The notes beneath the pieces are model-generated. The model saw only the letters and a list, made by a program, of their open reading frames with translations. It did not search any database and was not told the DNA's origin. This document shows, one piece after another, positions 33,601-43,864 of a stretch of 64,000 nt of DNA. Source of the stretch: Dipteris shenzhenensis (Eukaryota > Polypodiophyta > Polypodiopsida > Gleicheniales); the NCBI GenBank assembly GCA_047967505.1, contig CM106540.1. One strand, written 5' to 3'. How positions within the stretch are numbered: position 1 is the stretch's first letter; each line of letters begins with the position of its first letter. The translations under genes and the position numbers were made by a program.

Positions 33601-34002
33601 TGGAAAGCCTTGCTCAGTGCCTGCAAAACCTATGGGGAAGTAGAACTAGGTCAGAGATGCTTTCTGCAACTTTCTGAGATGAATCCAGAAGCTGCTGCCT
33701 CGTATGTGCTGATGGCAAACATGTATGCAAGTGCTCACAGGTGGGATGATGCATATAGGATAGAGAACCTGAGGAAAGGTGTAGGGGCGAAGAAAATGCC
33801 CGCAAGTGCTTTAATAGAGGTGAACAAGAAGGTGCATGAGTTTGTGGTGGGTGACAACCAAAGTAAAGAAATTTCAGCAATGCTAGAAATTTTGAGTTCA
33901 CGAATGAAAGGCGAAGGGCATGTGCCAAATCTGGGTTTGATCTTGAGATCCAATTCTTATGAATGCGAAGCTGCAGTATGTGTATCCATTTCAAAGCATT
34001 AA
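30643..34002 (+). CDS. PLS-class PPR protein, E2 type with truncated DYW
   Basis: Single exon, 1119 residues. An in-frame stop at 30628-30630 makes ATG 30643 the first start. PLS-class PPR proteins bind organelle RNA one base per repeat and usually guide C-to-U (in ferns also U-to-C) editing. An atypical first module (residues about 8-108, with YARRVHAHICNNG) is followed by eight L-S-P modules of exactly 101 residues (about 109-916), then L2, S2, E1 (TWKALLSACKTYGEVELGQ from 986) and E2. The PG box is degenerate: KMPASALIEVNKKVHEF at about 1051 in place of PGxSWIEV. The protein ends about 68 residues later, before the HxE and CxxC zinc motifs of a DYW deaminase. It may need a DYW partner. No transit peptide is visible at this start. 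The style is fern-like. The function is family-based. Confidence 0.92.
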   Translation: MAVLPSVDNLIWILQKCRGKKNLSYARRVHAHICNNGLESQSAVGNYIVPMFVECGSVPDAQEVFDRLVHRNEHSWTSLIMGYIQCGQTQHALNMYQKMQEDCVHPSRYTVMALVKACARLKDAERGREIHVQIVKNGIERELFVGSTLVDMYVKCDLLAEAQDVFDRLPVRDVVSWAALIVGYAAHGPGLEALKCFEQMQLEGISPDAVTFVCVLKACGSIRAIGKGQEIHADITHKGFERELFVGNALVDMYAKCGLLSEAQQVFDKLPARDVVTWATLISGYAEHGAGHEALIISSQMQLEGIFPNAVIFVCLLKACGRIGAIDQGREIHADISQKGFERHSYVGSTLVDMYAKCGSLSEAQEVFDALAVHNVVSWDALIAGYAEHGCGNEALKCFEQMQLEGISPNAVTFVCVLKACGSIRALGKGREIHAEIALRGFERDIFVANSLVDMYAKCGSLSEAQEISERLPARDLVAWGALIAGYAEHGPAHEVLKCFEQMQLEGISPDPVTFVHVLRACGSVGAIGKGREIHREITLKGCELDLFVGNTLIDMYSKCGSLAEAREVFDKLPLRDVVSWTAIIGGYVEHGPDQEALECFELMQLEGVSPNAVTFVSVLKACGNMGAIDKGREIHAEITQKRFDRSIIVGNTLVDMYAKCGTLSEAQQVFDKLPVRDVVSWAVLMAGYVQHGLGQQVLRCFEQMQMEGLSPSDVTFVCLLKACGSVRAIDKGRVIHTEITQKGFERDLFVGSTLVDMYAKCGSLSEAWEVFDKLPVRNVVSWAALIAGYTEQGAGQEAIKCFEQMQLEDVSPSEVTYICVLKACGSIGTIDKGRELHKEITQKGVEKDLLVSSALVDMYAKCGSLSEAREVFDELSVRDAVLWNSMIKGYGLNHEGNLALKCFEDMQEHHIKPDATTFTCLLTACSHTNLVFKGQQYFKLMREEYGIVPTIDHYSCMVDLFARSGHLYDAEKFLETMRCTPEEETWKALLSACKTYGEVELGQRCFLQLSEMNPEAAASYVLMANMYASAHRWDDAYRIENLRKGVGAKKMPASALIEVNKKVHEFVVGDNQSKEISAMLEILSSRMKGEGHVPNLGLILRSNSYECEAAVCVSISKH
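30970..33390 (+). repeat. Eight 303-bp tandem PPR modules
   Basis: The S-motif word GAC/GATATGTAT occurs at 31093, 31396, 31699, 32002, 32305, 32608, 32911 and 33214, each exactly 303 bp apart. Long DNA blocks such as AAATGTTTTGA and TTTGTTTGTGT recur at equivalent places. The regularity points to growth by unequal exchange of whole L-S-P triplets without a single indel since. Confidence 0.95.
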
Positions 34003-34565
34003 ACTACTAAAGGTTTGAAACTTTTCCAACTTCCATTGCCCCAGAAATGAAAGAGATATGCCATGTAGCACGTAAATAACACACATAATGGGTATAAAAG
34101 TGAGAGAATTTCAAAAGGGCATTTTTTCAATGCCTTTGAAGTTGTTTTGAAGGCCCTCATGGCTGAGTGGCTCCAGTAGTTGCCTTGCATACCTGCTCTA
34201 CACCCTTGGGCCTCAAGGAGCTCCTTGGGAACCTAGATCTATTGTTTTTAAGTTTCCTTAATGCCTGTTGTCATTGTTCCCTGGGGTACTCATAGTTGCT
34301 TTTTACCCCTTTCACCTGGAAGTCTCCACTTCCTTGTCCTATAATCTTTTGTTGTGGAAGCAGTGAACTGTTAACTTGTATTGTTTCCTTGTTTAACATT
34401 GAATTTGTGAGTTTCCCTTTTCAGCATGTTCAACCACTCATGGAGTTATGAGATATAGCTTCCTCTTCATGTAGTTCTTGTAATTGGACCATTATGTCCC
34501 CCCATATAATATAATTCTTATAACTGGACTATTCTAACGAAATTATTGCACTTCCCCTGAGGCTT
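34003..34565 (+). other. 3' flank of the PPR gene
   Basis: About 560 bp without a gene. No strong AATAAA signal was seen within the first 300 bp. TGGCTGAGTGG at 34158-34168 resembles a tRNA A box but has no B box partner. Confidence 0.4.
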
Positions 34566-34568
34566 ACA

Positions 34569-34579
34569 CACTACAAGAA
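34569..34579 (+). mobile_element. Possible CACTA transposon end
   Basis: CACTACAAGAA is the canonical terminal word of plant CACTA (En/Spm) elements. Inside it follow short repeated words such as GGTCGCTCTT / AAGGGCGACC and AGGACAACC. The matching inverted end (TTCTTGTAGTG) was not found to the right in the window, so the element is truncated or the match is by chance. Confidence 0.4.
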
Positions 34580-34821
34580 TTATGGTCTAATAGGACAACC
34601 TAAAACCACCCTTTAGGACATTATAGGATGGCCTAGGTGGTCGCTCTTTAGAGACTACGAACATTTTAAGGCTTCCCTTTCTCTGTAAAGGGTGTCTTTT
34701 CAGGGCTATCCTTACTCCATAAAAGGGAGCTTGTCTAAGGGCGACCAAATTTATTTGTATTTTAAGAATTGAAATTCTTGCCTTTTTTGCAAGGTCGCTC
34801 ACCATTTCTATTGCACTTCAA

Positions 34822-34877
34822 GGACTTGAATCTAAGACCTTGCACTCATGCTTCAATGTCTATACAACTACACCACC
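34822..34877 (-). repeat. tRNA-like (SINE head-like) sequence
   Basis: On the minus strand the head reads GGTGGTGTAGTTGTATAG, containing an A-box-like core, and ends with GATTCAAGTCC, a close B-box match, at the spacing usual for a tRNA gene (about 50 bp). Stems are imperfect, so it is not a working tRNA. It may be the 5' head of a tRNA-derived SINE whose body runs to about 34590. Confidence 0.4.
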
Positions 34878-34924
34878 TTCATTTTGTTGACATGTTTTGC
34901 CATATCATACATTACATATTATCG

Positions 34925-35250
34925 TTTAGACCTCCTTCGACCTCCACCTACTCCACATCCGTCTCCACCTCCACCCCTCCTTCTCCACCCATACCTTCAC
35001 CTCCGCCTTCACCTCCACCTCCTCCTCCACCACCCTTCCACCTTTACCTCCAACTCCAACTCTGTATAAACATCCACTTTCTATGCCATCAATACCACTA
35101 CCATCACAACCACCTTCTTTGCCTCCACCATTACCACTCCCACTATCACCAAGATGACTACCACGACTATCACCTTCTTCTCTACCTCCATTTTCTCCAT
35201 TGTCACCACCCCCTTCTCCACCTTCTCCACTGTCAACACCACCTCCACTA
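34925..35250 (+). repeat. CCACCT/CTCCAC pyrimidine-rich low-complexity tract
   Basis: Plus strand is dominated by C and T with CTCCACCTCC, CACCACC and TCTCCACC words. Frames across it give Pro/Ser/Thr/His or Gly/Glu-rich translations and are not genes. Confidence 0.8.
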
Positions 35251-35449
35251 ATTTGTATACATGTAGTCAATGTCTATATCTATATGTATATGGTTAGTTA
35301 CTTATATGTTTCTACATACTATATTTTATATTATTTAAAATACACATTATATTACATGGTATAAAATATGTTATAAACATGTATGTATGTGTACGTATGT
35401 ATCTCTAATGTACGTATTTATAAGCTAATACATGATATTTCTAAAATTA

Positions 35450-35760
35450 AGGAGGCTATCCAAAGGATAGGGCGGCCATAAGAATTGCCTTATTGTTAGA
35501 AGGGCAGCCATAAGAGCTATCCTATTTAAGAGGACAACCATCAGCTGCCCTGTTTCTTACCTAATGTCCAAAAGGGTGGCAATGGACTACCCTATTTATT
35601 ACCTTAGTGAAAGGGTGGCCATAGGCTACCCTATCTCTTGCCTTATGTCCAAAAGGCTGGCCATAGGTTGCCCTATTTCTTGCCTCAGGTGGCCATGGGC
35701 TACCCTATTTGTTATCTCCAACATGACAAGCACAAGCTACCCTATTTATGTAGCTTGGGA
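35450..35760 (+). repeat. Tandem hairpin-forming repeats (GGGTGGCCATAGGCTACCC)
   Basis: At least seven degenerate copies of a roughly 40-60 bp unit with core AGGGTGGCCATAGGCTACCCTAT followed by TTCTTGCCTTATGTCCAAA. The core is nearly self-complementary around GGCC. The layout resembles the subterminal repeats of CACTA elements and could belong with the CACTACAAGAA end at 34569. Confidence 0.75.
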
Positions 35761-36870
35761 CATGGCCACATTTTATGTGGTTTAAAGGGTCATATTATGG
35801 AAAACTGCCCTTTCATACCACTATTCTTAGTGAACGGTTGGGCATGGTTAAGTGTTAGAAGAGCTTTTAAGCATCTTGGTGAGCTCGTAACTCCCCACAA
35901 TATCAGCCATGCCTCACCCCACTTGTTCAAAACGTGGAAGGCAACATAGGCATCGTAGCAAAGTCCGCGATTAGGGGAGAAATGGGGTCTCAAAAGGGCC
36001 TCCAATTAGTGTTTATGACCCACCCAAAGAAGAAGAAGAGATTCCCCCTTCATTACAAGGAGACTTCCTCTTAAGGGGGAGTTTAGTGGCTCCAAGATCC
36101 TTGCATTGGGGAAGATTGGAAAGTCAAGAGTTAATGCAAGTTCAACTGAAGATACCACACCCATCTTCGCAAAAAAGGTTGCAAGTCAAGACAGTGGGGG
36201 ATGCAACTATTTGAGGATTTGATAGATGCCAAAGGATGCCAATGCACGTATGATCTGTGAAATGAAAAGTATTAGGGCTAACCAGATATGATTTAATGGC
36301 ACCTACCCTTCTAATGACGAGTAGGTGCAAATGATTGTAAATTTAGGTAACACCCACTGCAAATGTCAAAGAGGTATATGACACCCCAAAGTCCTAGGAG
36401 TTTGGGTTGTATTGTTGCTACCTCACTGCCTTTTGTATCTTGACTGCTGATTGTACACAAAGTGAACTTGGTTCTTTGTTTCCTTGAGTGATCATGAAGA
36501 GACAAATCTATGTCTATCAATCCGTCCCAATTGGATCTCATAAACCTACTCTGAATTATTACGTTGTTGAGAAAGTTACAATCTAAAGTCCAAAGGTTAC
36601 AATAGCTAATAGGGTAAGGTTTTAAAAGGATTAAGTGTGAAATTTCCTCATTCTAATATCTTTTCATCGTGTCCTAGGATCATATGAAGAAATGGACAAA
36701 TTTTGATAAATTGCACTTCATAATGTGCCCCAAAAGGACTACATGAACTAAAAGGAACAACCATGTCCACTTGTGTGCATATATACCCATTTGTCTTCAT
36801 TCTTGATCTAGCATATAGTCAATCACTCTAGTGTGCACTACTCTCTATCTCTGTCTCTCTCTCGTGTGCA
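35761..36870 (+). other. No intact gene; possible gag-like zinc-knuckle remnant
   Basis: Near 35775-35815 the frame reads HILCGLKGHIMENCP, which lacks the first Cys of a CCHC knuckle but is otherwise well formed, then continues for about 45 codons. The rest, to 36870, shows nothing recognised. It could be LINE ORF1 upstream of the 36.9-38.4 kb LINE fragment. Confidence 0.3.

Positions 36871-36904
<34 letters not shown>
36871..36904. repeat. (CT)n microsatellite
   Basis: A CT run preceded by a partial duplication of CTCGTGTGCACTACTCTCT (about 36820-36870) and followed again by TCTCGTGTGCAC. Confidence 0.9.
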
Positions 36905-36905
<1 letters not shown>

Positions 36906-36929
36906 TGCACGATACAGGATGATATGCAA

Positions 36930-38069
36930 GAGTGTCCACATGGTTTGATAGCCATGACATTTTAGATGGACAGACTTCCCCCCCTTTAGTACTACATGCA
37001 TGCACTGCCCGAGCTAATTCCACAAGATGAGATCAACTGTACCATACAATTGGATCTCCTCCAGCTCCAGACATCCCAGACTTGGGGGGGAGACCAAGAG
37101 TTCTCCACCAAGATCTAGTTTTACCATGACCACTTCTTGAGGGTTTCGCAATATGGTCTTGTCATCAAACCTCAATATCTCAAGGATAGGAGAGTCTCAC
37201 ATGCACCGAGGATTTCCATCAGATAGTTATGAGTTTCATCACATCAGCTAAGGATTGAGGCAGGGAGAGCTGCAAGCATGCCTAGAGAGCTGAAGATCTG
37301 CAAACTATGCATGATGGGAGGTTGAGACAGAGGAGCATTTTCTATGTGTCTGCCTAGTCTATTATGAGATCCGGCGGCAGTATCACTGCCTCTTTCACGA
37401 GGGGCATGACTTCGGTCCACTTACACGGCTGATCCATTTTCCCGACCAGGTGGGCTCTATCTGATTGAGATTCGACAACACACAGATACATTGATGCGAC
37501 AGACTAGAGAGCAGCAGGAGGTGATGACATAGGATATTGAGATTGACCAAGCACAAACACACTTTTATGCATCTGAGTTAGGTTCGGGGGAGGTTGAGGA
37601 GGAGGAGCTAGATCCAGATGAGGGCATCATGGATTAGCAGTTAGAGCCACCGCCATGATGTTGCTAGACGAGAGGCACACAAACCACATGCGACACGGAG
37701 AGTGACCACAACACACACCATCGAGGTCCAATCTATCTCAACCCTCCTCAGAGGAGATCACCAGAGACGAGGCATCACCGTTAACACGATCTTTGCCACC
37801 TTGAGAGACAACTCGACCAACACAAATACAAGAGCTCTTTGTGTCTCATTAGAGAGCCACCATGGTGCCTAGATACATGGAGCCTGAGCATGTACTCAGA
37901 GCATTAACTTTGAGTATCTGATGCTATTATGCTATTTTCTTGTACTACTTTAGCTTTCAACAAGAGCCTTAGTGAGCCCTTTCCCTTAACCCACAACGGC
38001 TTGTATGACTTAGTTTATGGTTTTGTACTTTGTCTCATTGGCCCGCGAGGCCTCCTATAGACATTAATA

Positions 38070-38120
<51 letters not shown>
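36930..38120 (+). pseudogene. LINE-type non-LTR retrotransposon, 3' fragment
   Basis: The plus strand reads HQLRIEAGRAASMPRELKIC, then KLCMMG and, one frame over, EVETEEHFLCVCLVYYEI. This is the C-terminal zinc-knuckle region of a class of LINE ORF2 proteins (CxxC, then HxxxC in an 'EDEHHFLxxC' context). Further frames (PDQVGS, IRQHTDTLMRQTREQQEV) continue to about 37600. Stops and frame changes show it is dead. The upstream RT and endonuclease are missing, as expected for a 5'-truncated LINE insertion. The 3' tail is the 150-bp repeat with CT runs. Confidence 0.6.
38073..38117. repeat. (CT)n microsatellite in the LINE tail
   Basis: About 45 bp of uninterrupted CT following AGACATTAATACAT, the position where later tail copies have AGACTTTAATAAACTCT. 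Confidence 0.95.
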
Positions 38121-38122
<2 letters not shown>

Positions 38123-38420
38123 GCATTTTTGCATTCTACATTCTACATTGGTGTGGATGCTCATTTAGTAGCTCCACCCTCACAGCATGTTTCTACTAGG
38201 TTTTTCACAGTCTCATAGACCCATCGGTCTTCCGAAGACTTTAATAAACTCTCTCTCTCTCTTTCTCTCTTTGCATTTTTGTATTCTGCATTCTACATTG
38301 GTGTGGATGCTCATTTAGTAGCTCCACCCTCACAGCATGTTTGTACTAGGTTTTTCACAGTCTCATAGACCCATCAGTCTTCCGAAGACTTTAATAAACT
38401 CTCTCTCTCTCTCTCTCTCC
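38121..38420 (+). repeat. Two 150-bp tandem copies of a LINE-like 3' tail
   Basis: 38121-38270 and 38271-38420 are near-identical: each runs from TTGCATTTTTG through GGTGTGGATGCTCATTTAG and TCCGAAGACTTTAATAAA to a CT run. A third, diverged tail end lies just upstream (38040-38117). Confidence 0.95.
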
Positions 38421-38544
38421 AAATGAGAAATTGATCCCATATACTGACAACGAATAGATCCAATGTTGCTTTACCTCATGCTCACCCAAACCACAACATT
38501 TGATTTAACAGAGTGGCTTTTGATATTTTGAACTCTTGCCCTAA

Positions 38545-38905
38545 TGTTGACAAGATTGTGAAATTTGTCAAGGATACAAAAGAATTTAAAACAAAACAAG
38601 GTAGATATACAAACTAAAGGTGGCAATGCATCGAAGGTACGAGGATTGACAAGCTCTAGCCTTTGACACATACGAGAGCCTTCAATAATAATCATAAATC
38701 AAAATCTTGTTGCCATGATTGTGAAATCTATCAAGGATGCAAAAAAGACTCTTAAACTATTAGAACAAAAGAAGACAGATATACAAACTAAAGGTGGGAC
38801 TACATGGACCATATGAAGATTGCCATTGCAAATTTTGTTATATAAAGAGAATATGTAACAAGACCCAGCCTTTAACATGTGCAAGAGTCCTTAATAATAT
38901 TAATA
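38545..38905 (+). repeat. Diverged tandem duplication, about 163-bp period
   Basis: GATTGTGAAAT..TCAAGGAT and AGATATACAAACTAAAGGTGG occur in both halves (first from 38554, second from 38717), followed by variants of AGCCTTT.ACA.AT..GAGAG/AGTCCTT and TAATAAT. Copies differ by many substitutions. Function unknown. Confidence 0.75.
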
Positions 38906-41000
38906 CATCATTACATTGACTCAAGGAATAAAGATTGCAATTGTGAGTGCATCGCAAAAGAAGCATGCAATTTCTCTGAAATGAGCAATCCCATTGAATA
39001 AAAAGCTACCTTGCAAGGAAACATAGGTGCAAGCAAGATGCAGCATGGAATTTTACAACTTTGCCCAAAGCCACTATCTCATGTTGGTATTTATTGTTCT
39101 AAATTAGTTATGGAAGGCCACAAGAAATCACGTGCACACACTCACACACACAAACACACACATCACAAAAATAATTATTCCTCTAATATATATCTTTATG
39201 GAACAATATGTACAAAAAATGTGGAGGAAAGTATGTGACAACAAATCCAAAAAATGTGTTTTTATGGGCTTGAATACCTGACAAAAAAAAAACCTCATTT
39301 ATGAAGGAGAATTTTGACATGTCTACCTTCAAAGTTATATGAGAATAAAATTTTAATAAATTATGAGCATGGATCAAGGTGAAATGTTTTTGTAAATTAT
39401 CTTCTTGTTTTAATCTCTTTCTTTTTGCTTCTAGTTTGTGGCATTCGATTTTTGAGAGTCAATTCTTACATATTCGTTTGAGAATTTGTTTATTTTGAAC
39501 TAGAGCTGTTAGTGCTAGAGGAAGCAATTTTTCGTTTTGTAAGTTCTCCATTGCTAAAGGACCCGATGCTAGTCCAAAAAGGTAGGTTGTGTTTGTTCAA
39601 AAATTCATTTTTATCTTAGGTGGATAAAAGAATGGCTAGGTGACGTTTGTTGTTCTCTTGCATTTTTCAAAACTCACGACATAGTTTCGAGTGTCTCCTT
39701 GGCCTTTGATTGTAATTCCAAATCATGAAATTTTAATGATTCCTTGATCTTTCAATTGTTTTAGCTAGCGTTTGTAAAATGCAAGGAGTTTCTTACTCCT
39801 TGCTTGCTTCCTCAAGAGAGGTTTGTTTGAGTTATAAGTCTTGGTGACTGATTTGAGTATTGCTCTGGAAAGATGGGTTCAAAATAATTCCGGTTTGGAG
39901 CTCCGATCGCCCCAACCTAGTGATTTCAGATTATCATAGTTCCAAACAATTCTAGAATTAGGTACCATTTTGGATTTATTTAATTGACAATGATATTTCT
40001 AAGATGGGGGGAGTGGAAATTCAAATGCATAAGGCTGCATGTCAAACAAACATGCCCAAGGTTGCCAAATCTATAATACAAAACTTCAAGCATGACACAG
40101 ATTGGAGTGCTTCTGGTAGTGAAGCAGTGTTGATCAATCAGTAGATGCCAAACTCCATCTTGAAGATCCACCATTGGTGGAGGACATAATTCAAATGCTC
40201 AAATTCCAGATGCTTATGGTGAGTCCAAAGCTATCATTTGGACTTCTGGACCTTTTGTTAGTAATGTCTACAACTGAGACCTAATACAACTCTTAGTAGC
40301 AATTATTATGCTATCGGTCATCTGAAGGCTTTGTGACATTGGAAAGAAGGCAAGAAAGGGGGAGGCTTGAACATGGAGGGGCCCATGAGGGTGCACAAGG
40401 TAGCAGGGGACTGAGGCAAAAGGAGGTCAAAGATAGAATCAGCATGGGCATGACGGAGAAGGGTTTTTCCAAGCATTCATGTTTGATTACTTCCCCTTTC
40501 CTATGACTAAGATCCTAAAACATACGATTCTATGAGAATGTCACCTTACTTTTCGGCATTAGGCTCTCTTATTTCATATGTGTACCCTTGTAAGATCTGA
40601 TATGTTCTAGTTTATTTAATTTAGAACTTGACCTATGGTTTTTATTACAAATGTAGATCCATCTTAGCTTCCATATTTATTTTAGTATCCTTTCCTTTAC
40701 ATTCTTATTGGTTTTATAGAAAAAAGGTTAATAATATGTTTACATCTCTCATATGTCTTATTCTCATGTGCATACAAGCAAACAAAACCACTTCATTACA
40801 TTCCAAAATCTCCACAACACTTTTGGATTCTTGGATATGATAATTGTTTCCAAACTAAACATTCCTCATCCCCAGTGGTGAGCAACTACTTATATCTTCA
40901 AATTTATATCAAGCTAAAACCAATAACTCATTTTGTTAATTTCAAAACACTCATGAGCGTGGGCAAAAAATAATGTACACCAAGCATATTAATGCAAAAA
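38906..41000. other. No recognised gene
   Basis: AT-rich sequence with a CA-rich run at 39133-39162 and only short shadow frames. No terminal repeats or coding motifs were seen. Confidence 0.5.
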
Positions 41001-41507
41001 ACATAGAGCATTAGAAAAATAAGTTGCAAACACTACAAACTATCTCAATTTGTACAAAATGATGTAGACCGTTGCAACAAAGGATAACAAAGAGGAAGGA
41101 CTTGTCAAATATCATGATACCAAGATTACAAATGTTTTATTTAGTATTGAAAGGTTTCAATTATGCATAGTGAAAACACACAAACACATAGTATTCTCAT
41201 GTGTTCTACAATTTTAATAATCTCAGCCTTCTTCTTACCTTTATACACACACCAGCATTCAGTTATTTTACTTCGATTTCCACTCACAATTGCTATTTGC
41301 AAATCAAGTTAGATTTGAGCTAATAAGGAATCGTCAAAAGATTAAGAATTTGAATGTCTTTTCATTATTTTTGCCATGAAGAGACCACTAGTTTTTGAAG
41401 TCAATGGATCAAAACGCAATGTGTGAACAAGGAGTCCTCTTTTACAGGGCCATTTCTGTCTTTTGGCATCCTCTATCTCCACAAGTTCTGCATTCACAAA
41501 ATCAAGA

Positions 41508-41549
<42 letters not shown>

Positions 41550-43440
41550 AATGTACACAACCCACATATCAAAGGGACTGCATTGGACAAAAAACTGAAG
41601 CAAATATGATACTTTAAATTGAATGCAAGAGCCCAATATGTGAATTTGGAAATTAAAAATACCACCAGTTGGGAACATGAACTATTTTGTTTATAAATGT
41701 GAAGATGAAGAAAAAGTTGTCATTTGGCATGCGCAATCACCTCACTAGTCATTTAGGGGTAAAATCACCATTCGACATCCAATCCTTTGGGGATGCTACT
41801 ATAGAAGTCTTGGAAGTGCATATGCCCACAAGGACTATGGGACCACCAATGCTTTGACCTCTTCCCTCTGGAACACAAATGAAGACCTCTAATCAGCACT
41901 AGGTCTACATAGACACATCATGGTCCAGAGACACGTTTACCCATGGTACATGGATGCCTGTGCACAGGATAAAGACGTGCACTGATGGAAGGTACCTAGA
42001 TCAGGTAGAGTCCTTGTTCTGCCCATACCTACAACTATATATCATTGTGCTCAAAAGAGGCAGAGGCAGAGGCATATAGGCTGTCCAAGTACAATTTACA
42101 AACACTTACAAAGGACCAGGCTTGCAAAACAACGACTATCATAAATGAAAGAAACATACATGTACACACACACACACATTTTTCTTTGGGGTGACACACA
42201 CACAAACACACACACGGACGTACACAGACACACATGTATAGCCAAACGACTAGGCATGAAGGCACTTGAACAACAATGCGAGTAGCGATAACTGGATCAC
42301 CACTGCACAACAAAGAGGAGTTGCTGATGAAGCTACAGCAGTTTAGAGGCTGCTCCTAGAAAGGCTGGCCGCTGGAAAGAAACTGACTTGTGCTAAATTG
42401 ACAGTAAATCTGAACAAAGATAGGAGGTTAGCACTTATTTAGTACTTGATTCGTACTACTTTGTAATCTACATAGTGCCTTCAAAGGTGTGTTTCATCCT
42501 TGTCATCGATAGGCTCTTCCTCATTGTAACCGCCCATCTTGACATCCCCAGCCTTGAGAGAAGGATCCTCTCATACAACTTCTGGAAGGCAATTGCAGGT
42601 TTATGAAGGAGTATCATCATTACCTTTTGGTCTTACAAAAAGGTTGAAGCATAAGCTTTCCTTCCTATTTCCAATGTGCTTCCAATTAGAGGCAGTAACC
42701 ATTTGCCAACCTTTTACTTGATTGATTTGCCCTAGCAGAACACACACCACTTGCTCAGTCTGTGTGATACGGCTAATGACCACAGAGTAAGAATTGTGAA
42801 TATCATGTTCCTAAAATGCCAAGTTAAATGCTATTAATTATGGCATTCGAGATTTAAGCTTGAAAATATTCTAAAAGCTTGGAAGGTGTAAAATATAGTC
42901 GAGGGAACTGAGACAAGACCAAGGGAAAATTTTGGCAGCTATGATGAGAAGAGCTGAGTTTCATCACAATAAGAGAAAAAGATAACATGATTCTTTTGGT
43001 TGGAAATATGAAAATCCTACTGAAGCTTGGAAATCACTTTGATCTAACTGTTAAGATGCTAGCATGCAAAAGGCCTTGGTTATAAACATACAGCTTAGCA
43101 CAACTAGGATGCGAGTGTCAAAATAGCAATTTGGCTTTCAAGTGTATGATGAAAAAGGTAGACATGGATAAGTGAGTCTAAACTGAATGTTGAACACTCT
43201 GCCAATATAGCAACACACAAGACATCAAATATTGAACAAGCCTTTGGCTATATTGAAGCTAACTATGGATAAGTTGATAAGTTATGGATTATTAAGGGCT
43301 TCTAGACGTTTCATTCTCCATAAAGAGTGGCCCTTGCACCTTCAAAAGAGAAATGATAATTATAACATTGAGCTAGTACACTCAACACTTCATCAGACCA
43401 AAGGTGTTTGCAATATATCAACATTGGAAACTAGAAAATT
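41001..43440. other. No recognised gene; microsatellites
   Basis: Contains a (CT)n run at 41506-41548 and two (CA)n runs near 42160-42220. Frames across them encode Leu-Ser or Cys-Val repeats. Other sequence shows nothing I recognise. Confidence 0.5.
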
Positions 43441-43444
43441 TACC

Positions 43445-43864
43445 ACGAGCTAAAACTTCCATTGGCAATAAAGGAGTCCAATGCATTACAGCAAAGAACG
43501 ATGGAAGTATTGAAAAGTACAAAGCCAGCTTGGTCGCCAAGGTTATGCCCAAAAGGCAATCATAGATTATGATGAAACCTTTTCCCCTATAACTAAGCAT
43601 AACACAATCAGATTGATTGTGGCCTTGCCATTTATGATGGCTAGCCTTCTCATTTCTTAGGGAAAGTCTATATGGATCAGCCTCTTGGATTTGAGATTAA
43701 AGGCGAGGAAAACATGTGTAAGTTCAAGAAAGCTTTGTATAGATTCACGTCATACTTTTACTCCAAGAAAGATTAACATTTCAAGCAAAAGCTAAGTCCG
43801 TCTGGTTATAAACTGTATACAAATCAGGATGACAAAAGGCAATCTAATTCTTGTTGTATTGTAT
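43445..43864 (+). pseudogene. Ty1/copia RT relic, left part
   Basis: Reading across several frames: NDGSIEKYKAS, YAQKAIIDYDETFSPITKHN, then TIRLIVALPF, MDQPLGFEIKGEEN and CKFKKALYRF, the copia RT block from the fingers to the region before the active site. The sequence is cut at 43864, just before the active-site YADD, by a repeat dimer. Confidence 0.75.
43840..43864. repeat. 25-bp flanking duplication, left copy
   Basis: Runs CAATCTAATTC then TTGTTGTATTGTAT. The right copy is 44924-44948 and matches at 24 of 25 positions. Confidence 0.9.

Noticed and set aside
34155-34215. tRNA gene at TGGCTGAGTGG
   Set aside because: A-box-like word only; no B box and no cloverleaf could be drawn.
42035-42313. 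Cys/Val-rich minus-strand frame
   Set aside because: It is produced by the CA microsatellite.
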